DNA of 64,000 nt from Romboutsia_E sp900604535 (lineage in GTDB: Bacteria > Bacillota > Clostridia > Peptostreptococcales > Peptostreptococcaceae): the NCBI RefSeq assembly GCF_900604535.1, contig NZ_UWOT01000002.1, positions 314,487 through 378,486 on the forward strand. The letters are read 5' to 3'. The notes beneath the pieces were generated by a model that saw only the letters and a list, made by a program, of their open reading frames with translations, was not told the DNA's origin and ran no database searches. The number at the start of each line of letters is the position of its first letter. Position 1 is the stretch's first letter. This document shows, piece after piece, positions 1 through 8,452 of the stretch. The position numbers and the translations under genes are program-made.

Positions 1-1
1 C

Positions 2-1051
2 AGAGTTTTATATGAAAAAGAACCTGATGCAAAAAGACCTTTAGCTAGTTTAAGTAAAATGATGACTTTTTTAATTGCAATAGAGGCTATAGAAAATAAA
101 GAAGTAAATGCAAATGATATAGTCAAAATTGATAAAAATATAGCTAAAGTAAGAGGCTCAAGCTATCACTTAAAAGAAGGAGAAGAAGTTCCTTTAATTG
201 AGCTTATGAAAGGTCTTATGATAGTATCTGGTAATGATGCATCTATTGGTATAGCAAGACACATTTGTAAAGATGAAAAAGCATTCGTTCAAAGAATGAA
301 CAAAAGAGCAAAAGAACTTGGCATGGTAAATACTTACTTTGTAAATCCTAATGGACTACCTATATATAGTTTGAGTGATCCAAAAGCTCAACCAATGCAA
401 AATATATCAACAGCAAGAGATATATCAATTTTAGCAAAATATATGTTTGATCATTATGAAAAACAAGTAACATCAATTACTGATATGTCAACTTACTCAA
501 ATCCTAAAAGAGGATTTGTAAAAAATAACACAAATGCATTACTTAGAATAATACCTGAAGTAGATGGAATAAAAACTGGGTATACAGGAAATGCTGGATA
601 TTGTTTAGCATTTTCAATGAAAATAAATAAAAATGAAGATAATGAAAGAGACAGAAGAGTTATAGGTGTAGTTCTTGGTGCTAATCATAAAGACAAAAGA
701 ATTTCAGCTGCAATATCAATGTTAGATTATGCTAAGAATGATTTTAAAAGTGAAACTTTACTACAAAAAGGAACTTTAATTGGGAAAAGATATATAAAGA
801 AAATAAATGACCTTGAAGTAACTTTAGTAGCAGAAGATGAAGTATATGCAGTAATAAACAAAGAAGAAAATTTAAAATCTCAAGTTACATTTAAAGAAAT
901 AACTTATCCTATTAAAAAAGGTGATGTGCTAGGTGTAATAAAATACTACACAAATAATGGAGACATATTAGGTAGTGTAAATATAGTTAGTGCAAATGAT
1001 GTAGATAATGTATCTTTCATCAATAAAATTAAAATATTATTCTTTGAGTAA
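2..1051 (+). CDS. D-alanyl-D-alanine carboxypeptidase (5' end cut by window edge)
   Basis: Class A low-molecular-mass PBP that trims the terminal D-Ala from peptidoglycan stem peptides outside the membrane. The reading frame is open from base 2, so the ATG at 59 is internal and the true start and signal peptide lie before the window. The active-site SxxK (ASLSK, serine codon 47-49, lysine 56-58) sits just upstream of that ATG. The second motif is SGN at 227-235 and the third is KTG at 572-580. The C-terminal ~100 residues fit a PBP5-like beta domain. It resembles the DacF/DacB group of spore formers, but the exact paralogue cannot be fixed without the N-terminus. Confidence 0.93.
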   Translation, partial: RVLYEKEPDAKRPLASLSKMMTFLIAIEAIENKEVNANDIVKIDKNIAKVRGSSYHLKEGEEVPLIELMKGLMIVSGNDASIGIARHICKDEKAFVQRMNKRAKELGMVNTYFVNPNGLPIYSLSDPKAQPMQNISTARDISILAKYMFDHYEKQVTSITDMSTYSNPKRGFVKNNTNALLRIIPEVDGIKTGYTGNAGYCLAFSMKINKNEDNERDRRVIGVVLGANHKDKRISAAISMLDYAKNDFKSETLLQKGTLIGKRYIKKINDLEVTLVAEDEVYAVINKEENLKSQVTFKEITYPIKKGDVLGVIKYYTNNGDILGSVNIVSANDVDNVSFINKIKILFFE

Positions 1052-1111
1052 ATAAATACAAATTTGGATATAATTCAAAGGATAAATACAAAAATATATG
1101 ATAATAAAATG

Positions 1112-1140
1112 TTGTATTTTATAAAACCCTATGTTATACT
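1112..1140 (+). promoter_or_regulatory. sigma-A-type promoter for the rpsB operon
   Basis: TTGTAT at 1112-1117 and TATACT at 1135-1140 are separated by 17 bases, a near-consensus housekeeping promoter. It lies 120 bases before rpsB and so leaves a long untranslated leader. Confidence 0.7.
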
Positions 1141-1170
1141 ACTAGAGGTGAAAAAATAAAATATAATTAA

Positions 1171-1240
1171 TCACACACGGTGATGGGATCCTTAAAAGGT
1201 GCCCAATGAGGTTTTTTAGGGAGTTGATCACACCGGAGGT
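1171..1240 (+). promoter_or_regulatory. structured 5' leader of rpsB
   Basis: The leader is unusually GC-rich for this genome. CGGTG at 1178-1182 can pair with CACCG at 1231-1235. Inside it, GGG (1185-1187) and CCC (1202-1204) plus CC/GG can form a second helix around a TTAAAA loop. The closing strand lies just before the AGGAGG of rpsB. A role as an S2 autoregulatory leader is inference from position and structure, and I cannot match it to a named family. Confidence 0.4.
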
Positions 1241-1262
1241 ATAAAACCAAGGAGGTAAAGCA

Positions 1263-1985
1263 ATGTCAGTAATATCAATGAAACAATTATTAGAAGCTGG
1301 TGTTCACTTCGGACATCAAACTAGAAGATGGAACCCTAAAATGGCTAAATTCATCTTCACAGAAAGAAACGGAATCTATATAATAGATTTACAAAAAACA
1401 GTTAAGAAAGTAGAAGAAGCTTACAGATTCACTAAAGAAATAGCTGAAACTGGAAAGCCAATCTTATTCGTAGGAACTAAGAAGCAAGCTCAAGAAGCTA
1501 TAAAAGAAGAAGCTGAAAGATGTGGAATGTTCTACGTTAACGAAAGATGGTTAGGTGGAATGTTAACAAACCACAAAACTATACAAACTAGAATAAACAA
1601 ATTAAGAGAATTAGAAAGAATGGAAAACGAAGGTGTATTCAACGTTCTTCCTAAGAAAGAAGTTATAAAATTAAGAGCTGAAAAAGAAAAATTAGAAAAA
1701 TATTTAAATGGTATAAAAGATATGCCTGAATTACCAGGAGCTATATTCGTAGTAGACCCAAGAAAAGAAAATATAGCTATACAAGAAGCTCATAGATTAG
1801 GAATCCCAGTAATAGGTATAGTAGATACTAACTGTGATCCAGATGAATTAGATTACGCAATACCAGGAAATGACGATGCTATAAGAGCTGTTAAGTTAAT
1901 AACTGGAGCTATGGCTACTGCTATAATAGAAGGTAGACAAGCAATAGCTGACGAAGCTGAAGAAGTATCTGAAGATCAAGAATAA
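1263..1985 (+). CDS. rpsB: 30S ribosomal protein S2 (uS2)
   Basis: Structural protein of the small ribosomal subunit. It is 240 residues long, usual for bacterial S2. It opens with the family-typical MSVISMKQLLEAGVHFGHQT and contains the RWLGGMLTN and PGAIFVVDPRKE segments. A perfect GGAGGT ribosome binding site at 1251-1256 sets the ATG. Codon use is biased to AAC, TTC, TAC and CAC, unlike most genes in the window, as expected for a highly expressed gene. It is followed by tsf in the conserved rpsB-tsf order, with a hairpin between them. Confidence 0.99.
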   Translation: MSVISMKQLLEAGVHFGHQTRRWNPKMAKFIFTERNGIYIIDLQKTVKKVEEAYRFTKEIAETGKPILFVGTKKQAQEAIKEEAERCGMFYVNERWLGGMLTNHKTIQTRINKLRELERMENEGVFNVLPKKEVIKLRAEKEKLEKYLNGIKDMPELPGAIFVVDPRKENIAIQEAHRLGIPVIGIVDTNCDPDELDYAIPGNDDAIRAVKLITGAMATAIIEGRQAIADEAEEVSEDQE

Positions 1986-1995
1986 TTAAAAACTA

Positions 1996-2022
1996 AATGG
2001 TAAGGGTCATTCCCTTACCATT
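1996..2022 (+). promoter_or_regulatory. intercistronic hairpin between rpsB and tsf
   Basis: An 11-bp perfect stem (1996-2006 with 2012-2022) closes a 5-base loop. No T-run follows, so it is not a standard terminator. It may stabilise the rpsB mRNA end or partly attenuate tsf; the role is inferred. Confidence 0.6.
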
Positions 2023-2046
2023 AATAATATATAGGAGGAATTTAAA

Positions 2047-2955
2047 ATGGCTATAACTGCACAAATGGTTAAAGAGTTAAGAGAAAACACTGGCGCTGGA
2101 ATGATGGACTGTAAAAAAGCTTTACAAGAAGCTGAAGGAAACATGGAAAGAGCTGTTGATATATTAAGAGAAAAAGGTTTATCTAAAGCTGCTAAGAAAG
2201 CAGATAGAGTTGCTGCTGAAGGTTTAGTTGCAATAGAAATGAACGCTGACAATACTGCTGCTGTAGTAGTAGAAGTAAACTCAGAAACAGACTTCGTTGC
2301 TAAAAACGAAGATTTCAAAGTATTCGTTAAGGATGCTGCTGAAATGGCTTTAGCTTCAGAAGCTAAAGATGTTGCTGCTTTATTAGCAGAAACTCACAAA
2401 GAAGGTAAAGCATTACAAGATGTTTTAAATGATAGAGTTGCTAAAATAGGTGAAAAATTAGACTTAAGAAGATTTGAAAAAGTAACTACTGAAGGACAAA
2501 TAGCAGGTTACATACATGGTGGAGGAAAGATAGGAGTTCTTGTTGAACTTTTAACTTCTGCTAAGAACGATGAATTAATAGCTATGGGAAGAGATATAGC
2601 TATGCAAGTTGCTGCAATGAATCCAAAATATGTTTCTAGAAACGATGTTGATCCTGAGTACATAGCTCACGAAACAGAAATATTAACTCAACAAGCTTTA
2701 AACGAAGGAAAGCCAGCTAACATAGTTGAAAAAATGATAAAAGGTAGACTTGAAAAGCAATTAAAAGAAGTTTGTCTTTTAGAACAACCTTTCGTTAAAA
2801 ACGGAGACTTAACAGTTAAGCAATTAGTTGCTGAAACTGCTAAAAAACTTGGAACTGAAATAGAAGTAGGAAGAGTTGTAAGATTCGAAGTTGGTGAAGG
2901 TATAGAAAAGAAAGAAGAAAACTTTGCAGAAGAAGTTGCTAAGCAACTTAAGTAA
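2047..2955 (+). CDS. tsf: translation elongation factor Ts
   Basis: Guanine nucleotide exchange factor that regenerates EF-Tu-GTP. The 302-residue protein has the N-terminal UBA-like segment (VKELRENTGAGMMDCKKAL) and the EF-Ts signature SETDFVAKN near residue 78, followed by the core dimerisation region. AGGAGG lies seven bases before the ATG. Codon use is as optimised as in rpsB. A strong terminator follows, so rpsB-tsf forms a unit that can be separated from the pyrH genes downstream. Confidence 0.99.
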   Translation: MAITAQMVKELRENTGAGMMDCKKALQEAEGNMERAVDILREKGLSKAAKKADRVAAEGLVAIEMNADNTAAVVVEVNSETDFVAKNEDFKVFVKDAAEMALASEAKDVAALLAETHKEGKALQDVLNDRVAKIGEKLDLRRFEKVTTEGQIAGYIHGGGKIGVLVELLTSAKNDELIAMGRDIAMQVAAMNPKYVSRNDVDPEYIAHETEILTQQALNEGKPANIVEKMIKGRLEKQLKEVCLLEQPFVKNGDLTVKQLVAETAKKLGTEIEVGRVVRFEVGEGIEKKEENFAEEVAKQLK

Positions 2956-2961
2956 TTAACC

Positions 2962-2992
2962 AAAAGAGAGCACTTACGTGTTCTCTTTTTTA
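2962..2992 (+). terminator. rho-independent terminator after tsf
   Basis: AAAGAGAGCAC and GTGTTCTCTTT pair around a four-base loop and run into a T tract. Confidence 0.85.
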
Positions 2993-3056
2993 GAAATGTA
3001 AGAAAATTTGTAAAATACATATAATAAAATAGGAACAATTTAGAGGAGGATTTCTG

Positions 3057-3761
3057 ATGAACAAACCAATGTACAAAAGAGTATTGTTAAAGCTTAGTGG
3101 AGAAGCTTTATCAGGGGCAAAAGGCTTTGGTATTAACAACGAAGTTGTAAATGATATAGCTACTGGAATCAAAAAGTTAAGAGAAATAGATGTAGAAGTA
3201 GCTGTAGTTGTAGGTGGTGGTAACTTCTGGAGAGGAAGAACTTCTGAAGGAATGGACAGAACTACTGCAGACTATATAGGTATGCTTGCAACTGTAATGA
3301 ACTCTATGGCGCTTCAAGATGCTCTTGAAAACATAGGTGTTGAAACAAGAGTGCAAACTGCTATAGAAATGAGACAAATAGCAGAACCTTATATAAGAAG
3401 AAGAGCCGTGAGACACTTAGAAAAAGATAGAGTTGTTATATTTGGTGCAGGAACAGGAAATCCATATTTCTCAACTGATACAACAGCAGCACTTCGTGCA
3501 GCAGAAATGGAAGCTGAAGTTATATTATTAGCTAAAAATGTAGATGCTGTATATGACAAAGATCCAAAAGTACATTCAGATGCTAAGAAATTTGATGAAT
3601 TAAGCTATATAGATGTTCTTCAAAAAGGATTAAAAGTAATGGATTCAACAGCAACATCTTTATGTATGGACAATGAAATACCTATAAAGGTATTTGAGCT
3701 TTCAACAGAGAATATATTAAAGGCAGTAATGGGCGAGAAAATAGGTACAATAGTAAAATAA
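3057..3761 (+). CDS. pyrH: UMP kinase
   Basis: Cytoplasmic amino-acid-kinase-fold enzyme that phosphorylates UMP to UDP. It is 234 residues long, normal for bacterial hexameric PyrH. The phosphate-binding KLSGEALSG lies near residue 10, the GGGNFWRGR loop near residue 55, and GTGNPYFSTDTTAALRA carries the nucleotide-binding region. AGGAGG precedes the ATG. It sits between tsf and frr as in most Firmicutes. A TATAAT at 3020-3025 may give it its own start point, though no good -35 is visible. Confidence 0.98.
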   Translation: MNKPMYKRVLLKLSGEALSGAKGFGINNEVVNDIATGIKKLREIDVEVAVVVGGGNFWRGRTSEGMDRTTADYIGMLATVMNSMALQDALENIGVETRVQTAIEMRQIAEPYIRRRAVRHLEKDRVVIFGAGTGNPYFSTDTTAALRAAEMEAEVILLAKNVDAVYDKDPKVHSDAKKFDELSYIDVLQKGLKVMDSTATSLCMDNEIPIKVFELSTENILKAVMGEKIGTIVK

Positions 3762-3789
3762 TAGATAATACTTTAAGGAGGCAATTAAT

Positions 3790-4344
3790 ATGAAAGCAGT
3801 ACACGCTGAGTTAAAAACAAAAATGGACAAAACAATAGAAGCACTTAAGTTTGAATTTACAACTATAAGAGCTGGAAAAGCAAACCCTCAAATGTTAGAT
3901 AAAATAAGAGTTGACTACTATGGAACTCCAACACCAATAAATCAAATAGGAGCTATATCTGTTCCAGAACCAAGAACTTTAATGATAAGCCCTTGGGATA
4001 AGTCTGCTATGAGTGAAATAGAAAAAGCTATAAGAAACTCTGACTTAGGACTTAACCCAACTAGTGATGGTGAAGTTATAAGAATAAATGTACCAGCATT
4101 AACAGAAGAAAGAAGAAGAGAATTAGCTAAGAAAGCTCATAAAGTAGCTGAAGAATTCAAAGTTAGACTTAGAAACGAAAGAAGAGATGCTAACGATAAA
4201 TTCAAGAAAATGGAAAAAGAAGGCGAAATAACAGCTGACGAATTAAAGAAAGCTCAAGAAGACGTTCAAAAAACTACTGATAAATATGTTAAAGATATAG
4301 ATACATTATTAGCTGCTAAAGAAGCAGATATAATGGCTGTTTAA
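3790..4344 (+). CDS. frr: ribosome recycling factor
   Basis: Splits post-termination ribosomes together with EF-G. It is 184 residues, matching the family length. Typical segments are the N-terminal FEFTTIRAGKANPQMLD, the central NVPALTEERRRELAK and the coiled-coil RNERRDANDKFKKMEKEGEI. It starts at an ATG after AGGAGG and is 28 bases behind pyrH, so the two are probably cotranscribed. Confidence 0.99.
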   Translation: MKAVHAELKTKMDKTIEALKFEFTTIRAGKANPQMLDKIRVDYYGTPTPINQIGAISVPEPRTLMISPWDKSAMSEIEKAIRNSDLGLNPTSDGEVIRINVPALTEERRRELAKKAHKVAEEFKVRLRNERRDANDKFKKMEKEGEITADELKKAQEDVQKTTDKYVKDIDTLLAAKEADIMAV

Positions 4345-4348
4345 TAAA

Positions 4349-4552
4349 GTGAATAAATATTACGAACTTTTAGGCCTTCATTTAGATGATGTAAAAAAGT
4401 TTTTTGAAAGAGAAAATATTAATTATACTATAAAAAGTATTCAAGGAAATAAAGATAAGGATAAACTTATTATTCCTAAGGTTATAAAAATAACTGAATT
4501 AGAAGATGGTGTAGAATTAATAGTCACATACTTTTCTGACTCCTTAAAATAA
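4349..4552 (+). CDS. conserved small protein between frr and uppS
   Basis: A 67-residue soluble, charged protein that I do not recognise. It begins with GTG four bases after the frr stop, in a tight operon, and has no clear Shine-Dalgarno, which suggests translational coupling to frr. The order of charged and hydrophobic residues, ending ITELEDGVELIVTYFSDSL, loosely recalls a small alpha/beta (PASTA-like) fold, but that is only an impression. Its last codons form half of a perfect 11-bp hairpin that includes the stop codon. Confidence 0.65.
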   Translation: MNKYYELLGLHLDDVKKFFERENINYTIKSIQGNKDKDKLIIPKVIKITELEDGVELIVTYFSDSLK

Positions 4553-4560
4553 GGAGTCAG
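4536..4560 (+). promoter_or_regulatory. hairpin overlapping the stop codon upstream of uppS
   Basis: CTGACTCCTTA (4536-4546) and TAAGGAGTCAG (4550-4560) pair perfectly over an AAA loop. No T-run follows. The stem hides an AAGGAG sequence, so ribosomes finishing the upstream gene would melt it. A role in coupling translation to uppS is inferred. Confidence 0.5.
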
Positions 4561-4579
4561 AATAATATTGGAGTTATAT

Positions 4580-5314
4580 ATGAATAGTGAATTAATTTAT
4601 GATATCGACTTAGAAAATGTACCTACTCATATAGCTATAATTATGGATGGTAATGGACGATGGGCTAAAAAAAGATTTCTTCCAAGGACAGCTGGACATA
4701 AAGCAGGAGTAGAGACTATAAGAGAAGTTGTAAAAGAATGTTCAAAACTTGGAATAAAGTATTTAACACTATATGCCTTCTCAACAGAAAACTGGAAAAG
4801 ACCTAAATTAGAAGTAGACACTCTTATGAACTTGTTAGTTTTTTACCTAAAAAGTGAAATAAAAGAACTACATAAAAATAATGTTAAAATTGCAACTGTA
4901 GGTGATATAAGTAAATTACCTGAAGTATGTATTAGAGAACTAGATAATGCTAAAGAGTTAACAAAAGATAATACTGGAGTAACTTTAAATTTAGCATTAA
5001 ACTATGGAAGTAGAAATGATATAACAAATGCAGTTTTAGATATAGTAAAAGATTGTAAATCTGATAAAATAAATATAGATAGTATAAATGAAGATACTAT
5101 AAAAAACTATTTAAGTACAAAGTCTACTCCGGACCCAGATTTACTTATCAGAACTAGTGGAGAGCAAAGATTAAGTAATTTCTTATTATGGGAATTAGCT
5201 TATTCTGAATTTTACTTCACTGACATACACTGGCCTGACTTTAATAGGCACGAATTACAAAAGGCAATATATGTTTATCAAAGTAGGGATAGAAGGTTTG
5301 GAGGACTTAAGTAA
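4580..5314 (+). CDS. uppS: undecaprenyl diphosphate synthase
   Basis: cis-Prenyltransferase that condenses IPP onto farnesyl-PP to make the C55 carrier lipid for wall synthesis. The catalytic Asp lies in IIMDGNGRWAKKR (D23 from this start). FSTENWKRP and the C-terminal RTSGEQRLSNFLLW and WPDF segments are all present. I chose ATG 4580 because GGAG (4570-4573) lies six bases before it; a TTG at 4568 would overlap that site. It is followed 14 bases later by cdsA. A divergent second copy of the family lies at 47208-47849. Confidence 0.97.
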   Translation: MNSELIYDIDLENVPTHIAIIMDGNGRWAKKRFLPRTAGHKAGVETIREVVKECSKLGIKYLTLYAFSTENWKRPKLEVDTLMNLLVFYLKSEIKELHKNNVKIATVGDISKLPEVCIRELDNAKELTKDNTGVTLNLALNYGSRNDITNAVLDIVKDCKSDKINIDSINEDTIKNYLSTKSTPDPDLLIRTSGEQRLSNFLLWELAYSEFYFTDIHWPDFNRHELQKAIYVYQSRDRRFGGLK

Positions 5315-5328
5315 GGAGATTAATTAAC

Positions 5329-6108
5329 ATGCTTACAAGAATCATTGCTGCATTAGCTTTAGTCCCACTACTTGGAATATTAATATATGGAGGGATTCCT
5401 TTATATATTACTGAGATAGTATTAATTTCTATTGCATTACATGAGTTTTATAAGGCCTTTAATCAAAAAAATATAAAGCCAATATACTGGTTAGGATATG
5501 TTTTTGCTGTATATATAGGTATAAAGAATTACCTTAAGCTACCAGTATCATATACCCTTACTTTAGGTTTTATACTATTTTTAATTGGAATTATTTACAT
5601 GTTAAGCTTGAGACATGACATAATAGATATAGCAATTACAACTTTAGGAATAATGTATGTAGGCATATTTATGGATTTTATAGTTTTAACTAATAATAAT
5701 TTTGAATTAGGGAAAATTTATGTATGGCTTATATTTATAATATCTTTTGCAACTGATACATTTGCATACTTCAGTGGTTATTTATTTGGAAAACACAAAT
5801 TAATACCTAAAATAAGTCCTAAAAAGACTATTGAAGGTTCAATTGGTGGAATCGTAGGAAGTATAGTTTGCTGCGTAGTATTTGGATATATATTCAAATT
5901 AGATTTAATTCATATGGCCATAATAGGAAGTATAGGAAGTATAGTTGCACAATTAGGAGATTTATTTGCATCTGCTATAAAAAGATATGTAGGAATAAAA
6001 GATTATGGAAAATTAATACCAGGTCATGGTGGTATATTAGATAGATTTGATAGTGTTATATTGGTTGCACCATTTGTATATAATGCGATAAATCTTTTTG
6101 TTAAGTAG
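5329..6108 (+). CDS. cdsA: phosphatidate cytidylyltransferase (CDP-diglyceride synthase)
   Basis: Integral membrane enzyme that makes CDP-diacylglycerol from phosphatidate and CTP, the branch point of phospholipid synthesis. The 259-residue protein has about eight hydrophobic segments and ends with the family signature around PGHGGILDRFDS (near residue 230), which carries the metal-binding Asp. It follows uppS in the usual Firmicutes order. Confidence 0.97.
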   Translation: MLTRIIAALALVPLLGILIYGGIPLYITEIVLISIALHEFYKAFNQKNIKPIYWLGYVFAVYIGIKNYLKLPVSYTLTLGFILFLIGIIYMLSLRHDIIDIAITTLGIMYVGIFMDFIVLTNNNFELGKIYVWLIFIISFATDTFAYFSGYLFGKHKLIPKISPKKTIEGSIGGIVGSIVCCVVFGYIFKLDLIHMAIIGSIGSIVAQLGDLFASAIKRYVGIKDYGKLIPGHGGILDRFDSVILVAPFVYNAINLFVK

Positions 6109-6135
6109 CTTCAGTGTAAACTGAAGCTTTAATTA
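6107..6135 (+). terminator. hairpin after cdsA
   Basis: AGCTTCAG (6107-6114) pairs with CTGAAGCT (6121-6128). A T-rich but interrupted tail follows, so termination may be partial. The stem overlaps the cdsA stop. Confidence 0.5.
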
Positions 6136-6257
6136 TTTTTAACTTTAATATGAAATTTTAGTGAATAATGTAAATAATATATTTAACAATGATATAATAC
6201 AAAGAGGACATAAATATAACATAGTATTAAAATCTTGTTAGAAAGGAATAATTTAAG

Positions 6258-7409
6258 ATGAAGAAAATATCGATATTAGGGTCGACGGGTTCTATAGGAA
6301 CACAGACTTTAGATGTAGTTAGAAAAAATCCAGATAAATTTCAAGTAATTGCAATATCAGCAAACAGTAGTGTAGATTTATTATTAGAACAAATAATAGA
6401 ATTTAAGCCTAAATTTGTAGCTGTTTATAATGAGGATAGTGCAAATAAATTAAAGACAATGATACCTAAAGAAATTGATATAGAAGTTTTAAGTGGTATG
6501 GAAGGTTTAGAAAGAATTTCATCATTAGATGAAATAGATGTATTATTGACGGCTATTGTTGGTATGATAGGACTTGTTCCAACTTTATGCGCAATAAGAA
6601 ATGGTAAAGATATAGCCCTTGCAAATAAGGAGACATTAGTTACAGCAGGAAAATTAGTTATGAGTGAAGCTAAAAAGCATAATGTAAAAATATTACCTGT
6701 AGATAGTGAACACAGTGCTATTTTCCAAAGTTTAAATGGAGAAAAATATAAAAATATAGATAAGATTATTTTAACTGCTTCAGGTGGACCATTTAGAGGA
6801 AAAATTAAGGATGAACTTTTAAATGTAACTAAAAATGAAGCATTAAAGCATCCAAACTGGAGCATGGGTAGAAAGATAAGTATAGATTCTTCTACTTTAA
6901 TGAATAAAGGATTAGAAGTGATAGAAGCTAAATGGCTATTTGATGTAGATTATAAGGATATAGATGTTGTTGTACATCCTCAAAGTATAATTCACTCAAT
7001 GGTACAATTCAATGATAGCTCAATTATAGCTCAAATGGGTTGTCCAGATATGAGGCTTCCAATTCAATATGCCCTTACATATCCAGATAGAATGTTAAAT
7101 GATTTTGAAAGACTAGATTTTACAAAGTTCTCAACATTTACTTTTGAAAAGCCAGATTTAGAAACTTTCCCATGTCTAAAGCTAGCATATGATTGCTTGA
7201 AAATGGGAGGTACATATTGTGCAGTACTTAATGCTGCAAATGAAGTTTTAGTAAATGAATTCTTAGAGGATAAAATTGGGTTTTATGACATACCATATTA
7301 CATAGAGGAAACTCTAAAGGCACATAAGTCGATCGAAGACCCTACATTAGATGAAATCTTAGAGATAGATAAATGGGCTAGAGAATTCGTAAAAAATTGT
7401 ATAAAGTAG
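6258..7409 (+). CDS. dxr: 1-deoxy-D-xylulose 5-phosphate reductoisomerase
   Basis: Second enzyme of the MEP isoprenoid pathway, converting DXP to MEP with NADPH. The 383 residues match the family. The NADPH-binding GSTGSIGTQTLD is at the N-terminus. The metal and substrate regions include VDSEHSAIFQ, SGGPFRG, HPNWSMG and MNKGLEVIEA. It has a GAAAGGA ribosome site and is separated from cdsA by ~150 bases holding a TATAAT at 6193-6198, so it may start its own transcript with rseP and ispG. Confidence 0.98.
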   Translation: MKKISILGSTGSIGTQTLDVVRKNPDKFQVIAISANSSVDLLLEQIIEFKPKFVAVYNEDSANKLKTMIPKEIDIEVLSGMEGLERISSLDEIDVLLTAIVGMIGLVPTLCAIRNGKDIALANKETLVTAGKLVMSEAKKHNVKILPVDSEHSAIFQSLNGEKYKNIDKIILTASGGPFRGKIKDELLNVTKNEALKHPNWSMGRKISIDSSTLMNKGLEVIEAKWLFDVDYKDIDVVVHPQSIIHSMVQFNDSSIIAQMGCPDMRLPIQYALTYPDRMLNDFERLDFTKFSTFTFEKPDLETFPCLKLAYDCLKMGGTYCAVLNAANEVLVNEFLEDKIGFYDIPYYIEETLKAHKSIEDPTLDEILEIDKWAREFVKNCIK

Positions 7410-7421
7410 GATGGTGAATTT

Positions 7422-8426
7422 ATGACAATAATAGTTGCCATATTATTATTTGGTTTAATTGTATTTATACATGAATTAGGTCATTTTCTTTTTGCTAAAA
7501 TCAATGGAGTAAAAGTACATGAATTTGCAATAGGTATGGGACCTAAATTATTTAGTATTAAAAAAGATACAGAGTATTCAATTAGACTTCTTCCATTAGG
7601 TGGATTTGTAAGTATGGAAGGTGAAGATGAAGAATCAAAAAGTCCAAGATCATTTGGAGAAAAAAGCATACTTCAAAGGGCTAGTATAATATTTGCTGGA
7701 CCATTTTTTAATATAGTGTTTACTATAATATTATTTATACCTATATTTATGTTTATAGGAGCTCAAACAACAACATTAGGAAATGTTATTGAAAATGGGC
7801 CTGCATATGATGCAGGAGTAAAAAGTGGAGATTTTATAGAAGCTATAGATGGTAAAAAGGTAGATACATGGCAAGATATAATATTAAGCTTAAATAATTC
7901 TGATGGTAGTGAAGTTAAGCTATCTATAGATAGGAATGGAGAAGATAAAGAAATAACTGTAACTCCAGAAAAAAATGATGAGGGTAGATATGTAATTGGA
8001 ATAGAAACAAAAGTAGAGAGAAGTATTTTTTCATCTATAAAAAATGCATTTGTTACAACTTGGGATATGACAAAGCAAATGGTTATATTCTTAGGTCAAT
8101 TAGTTACAGGAACTGTTCCTGGAGGTGTTAGTAATTCAGTTACAGGACCTTTAGGAGTTATTAATATAGTTTCAGAAGCTGCTAAAGTGGGTATTATAAA
8201 TGTAATGTATATAGGTGCAGTAATAAGCTTAAACTTAGGTATAATTAACCTAGTACCACTTCCTGCATTAGATGGTGGTAGATTATTAATGTTACTTATA
8301 GAAGCTATAAGAGGTGGAAGAAAAATAGATCCTAATAAGGAAGCTATGATAAACATAGTAGGCTTAAGTGCTTTAATGTTATTTATGGTATTTATAACTT
8401 ATAAGGATATACTAAGGCTATTTTAG
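7422..8426 (+). CDS. rseP: RseP-type site-2 zinc metalloprotease
   Basis: Intramembrane protease that cleaves membrane-bound anti-sigma factors and signal-peptide remnants. The zinc motif HELGH is at residues 17-21 in the first membrane helix. A single PDZ domain covers roughly residues 115-185. The third metal ligand lies in NLVPLPALDGGR. Length 334 is typical for Gram-positive RasP/RseP. It sits between dxr and ispG, the common clostridial order. The anti-sigma factor at 41034-41864 is a possible client, which is inference. Confidence 0.96.
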   Translation: MTIIVAILLFGLIVFIHELGHFLFAKINGVKVHEFAIGMGPKLFSIKKDTEYSIRLLPLGGFVSMEGEDEESKSPRSFGEKSILQRASIIFAGPFFNIVFTIILFIPIFMFIGAQTTTLGNVIENGPAYDAGVKSGDFIEAIDGKKVDTWQDIILSLNNSDGSEVKLSIDRNGEDKEITVTPEKNDEGRYVIGIETKVERSIFSSIKNAFVTTWDMTKQMVIFLGQLVTGTVPGGVSNSVTGPLGVINIVSEAAKVGIINVMYIGAVISLNLGIINLVPLPALDGGRLLMLLIEAIRGGRKIDPNKEAMINIVGLSALMLFMVFITYKDILRLF

Positions 8427-8452
8427 TCATCATATAGGTAGAAGGTGAAAAC

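Noticed and set aside
1996..2022. Terminator between rpsB and tsf
   Set aside because: The stem is strong but no T-run follows, so I list it only as an intercistronic hairpin.
6193..6198. Full promoter before dxr
   Set aside because: TATAAT is present but no acceptable -35 lies at 16-18 bases, so I do not list it as a promoter.
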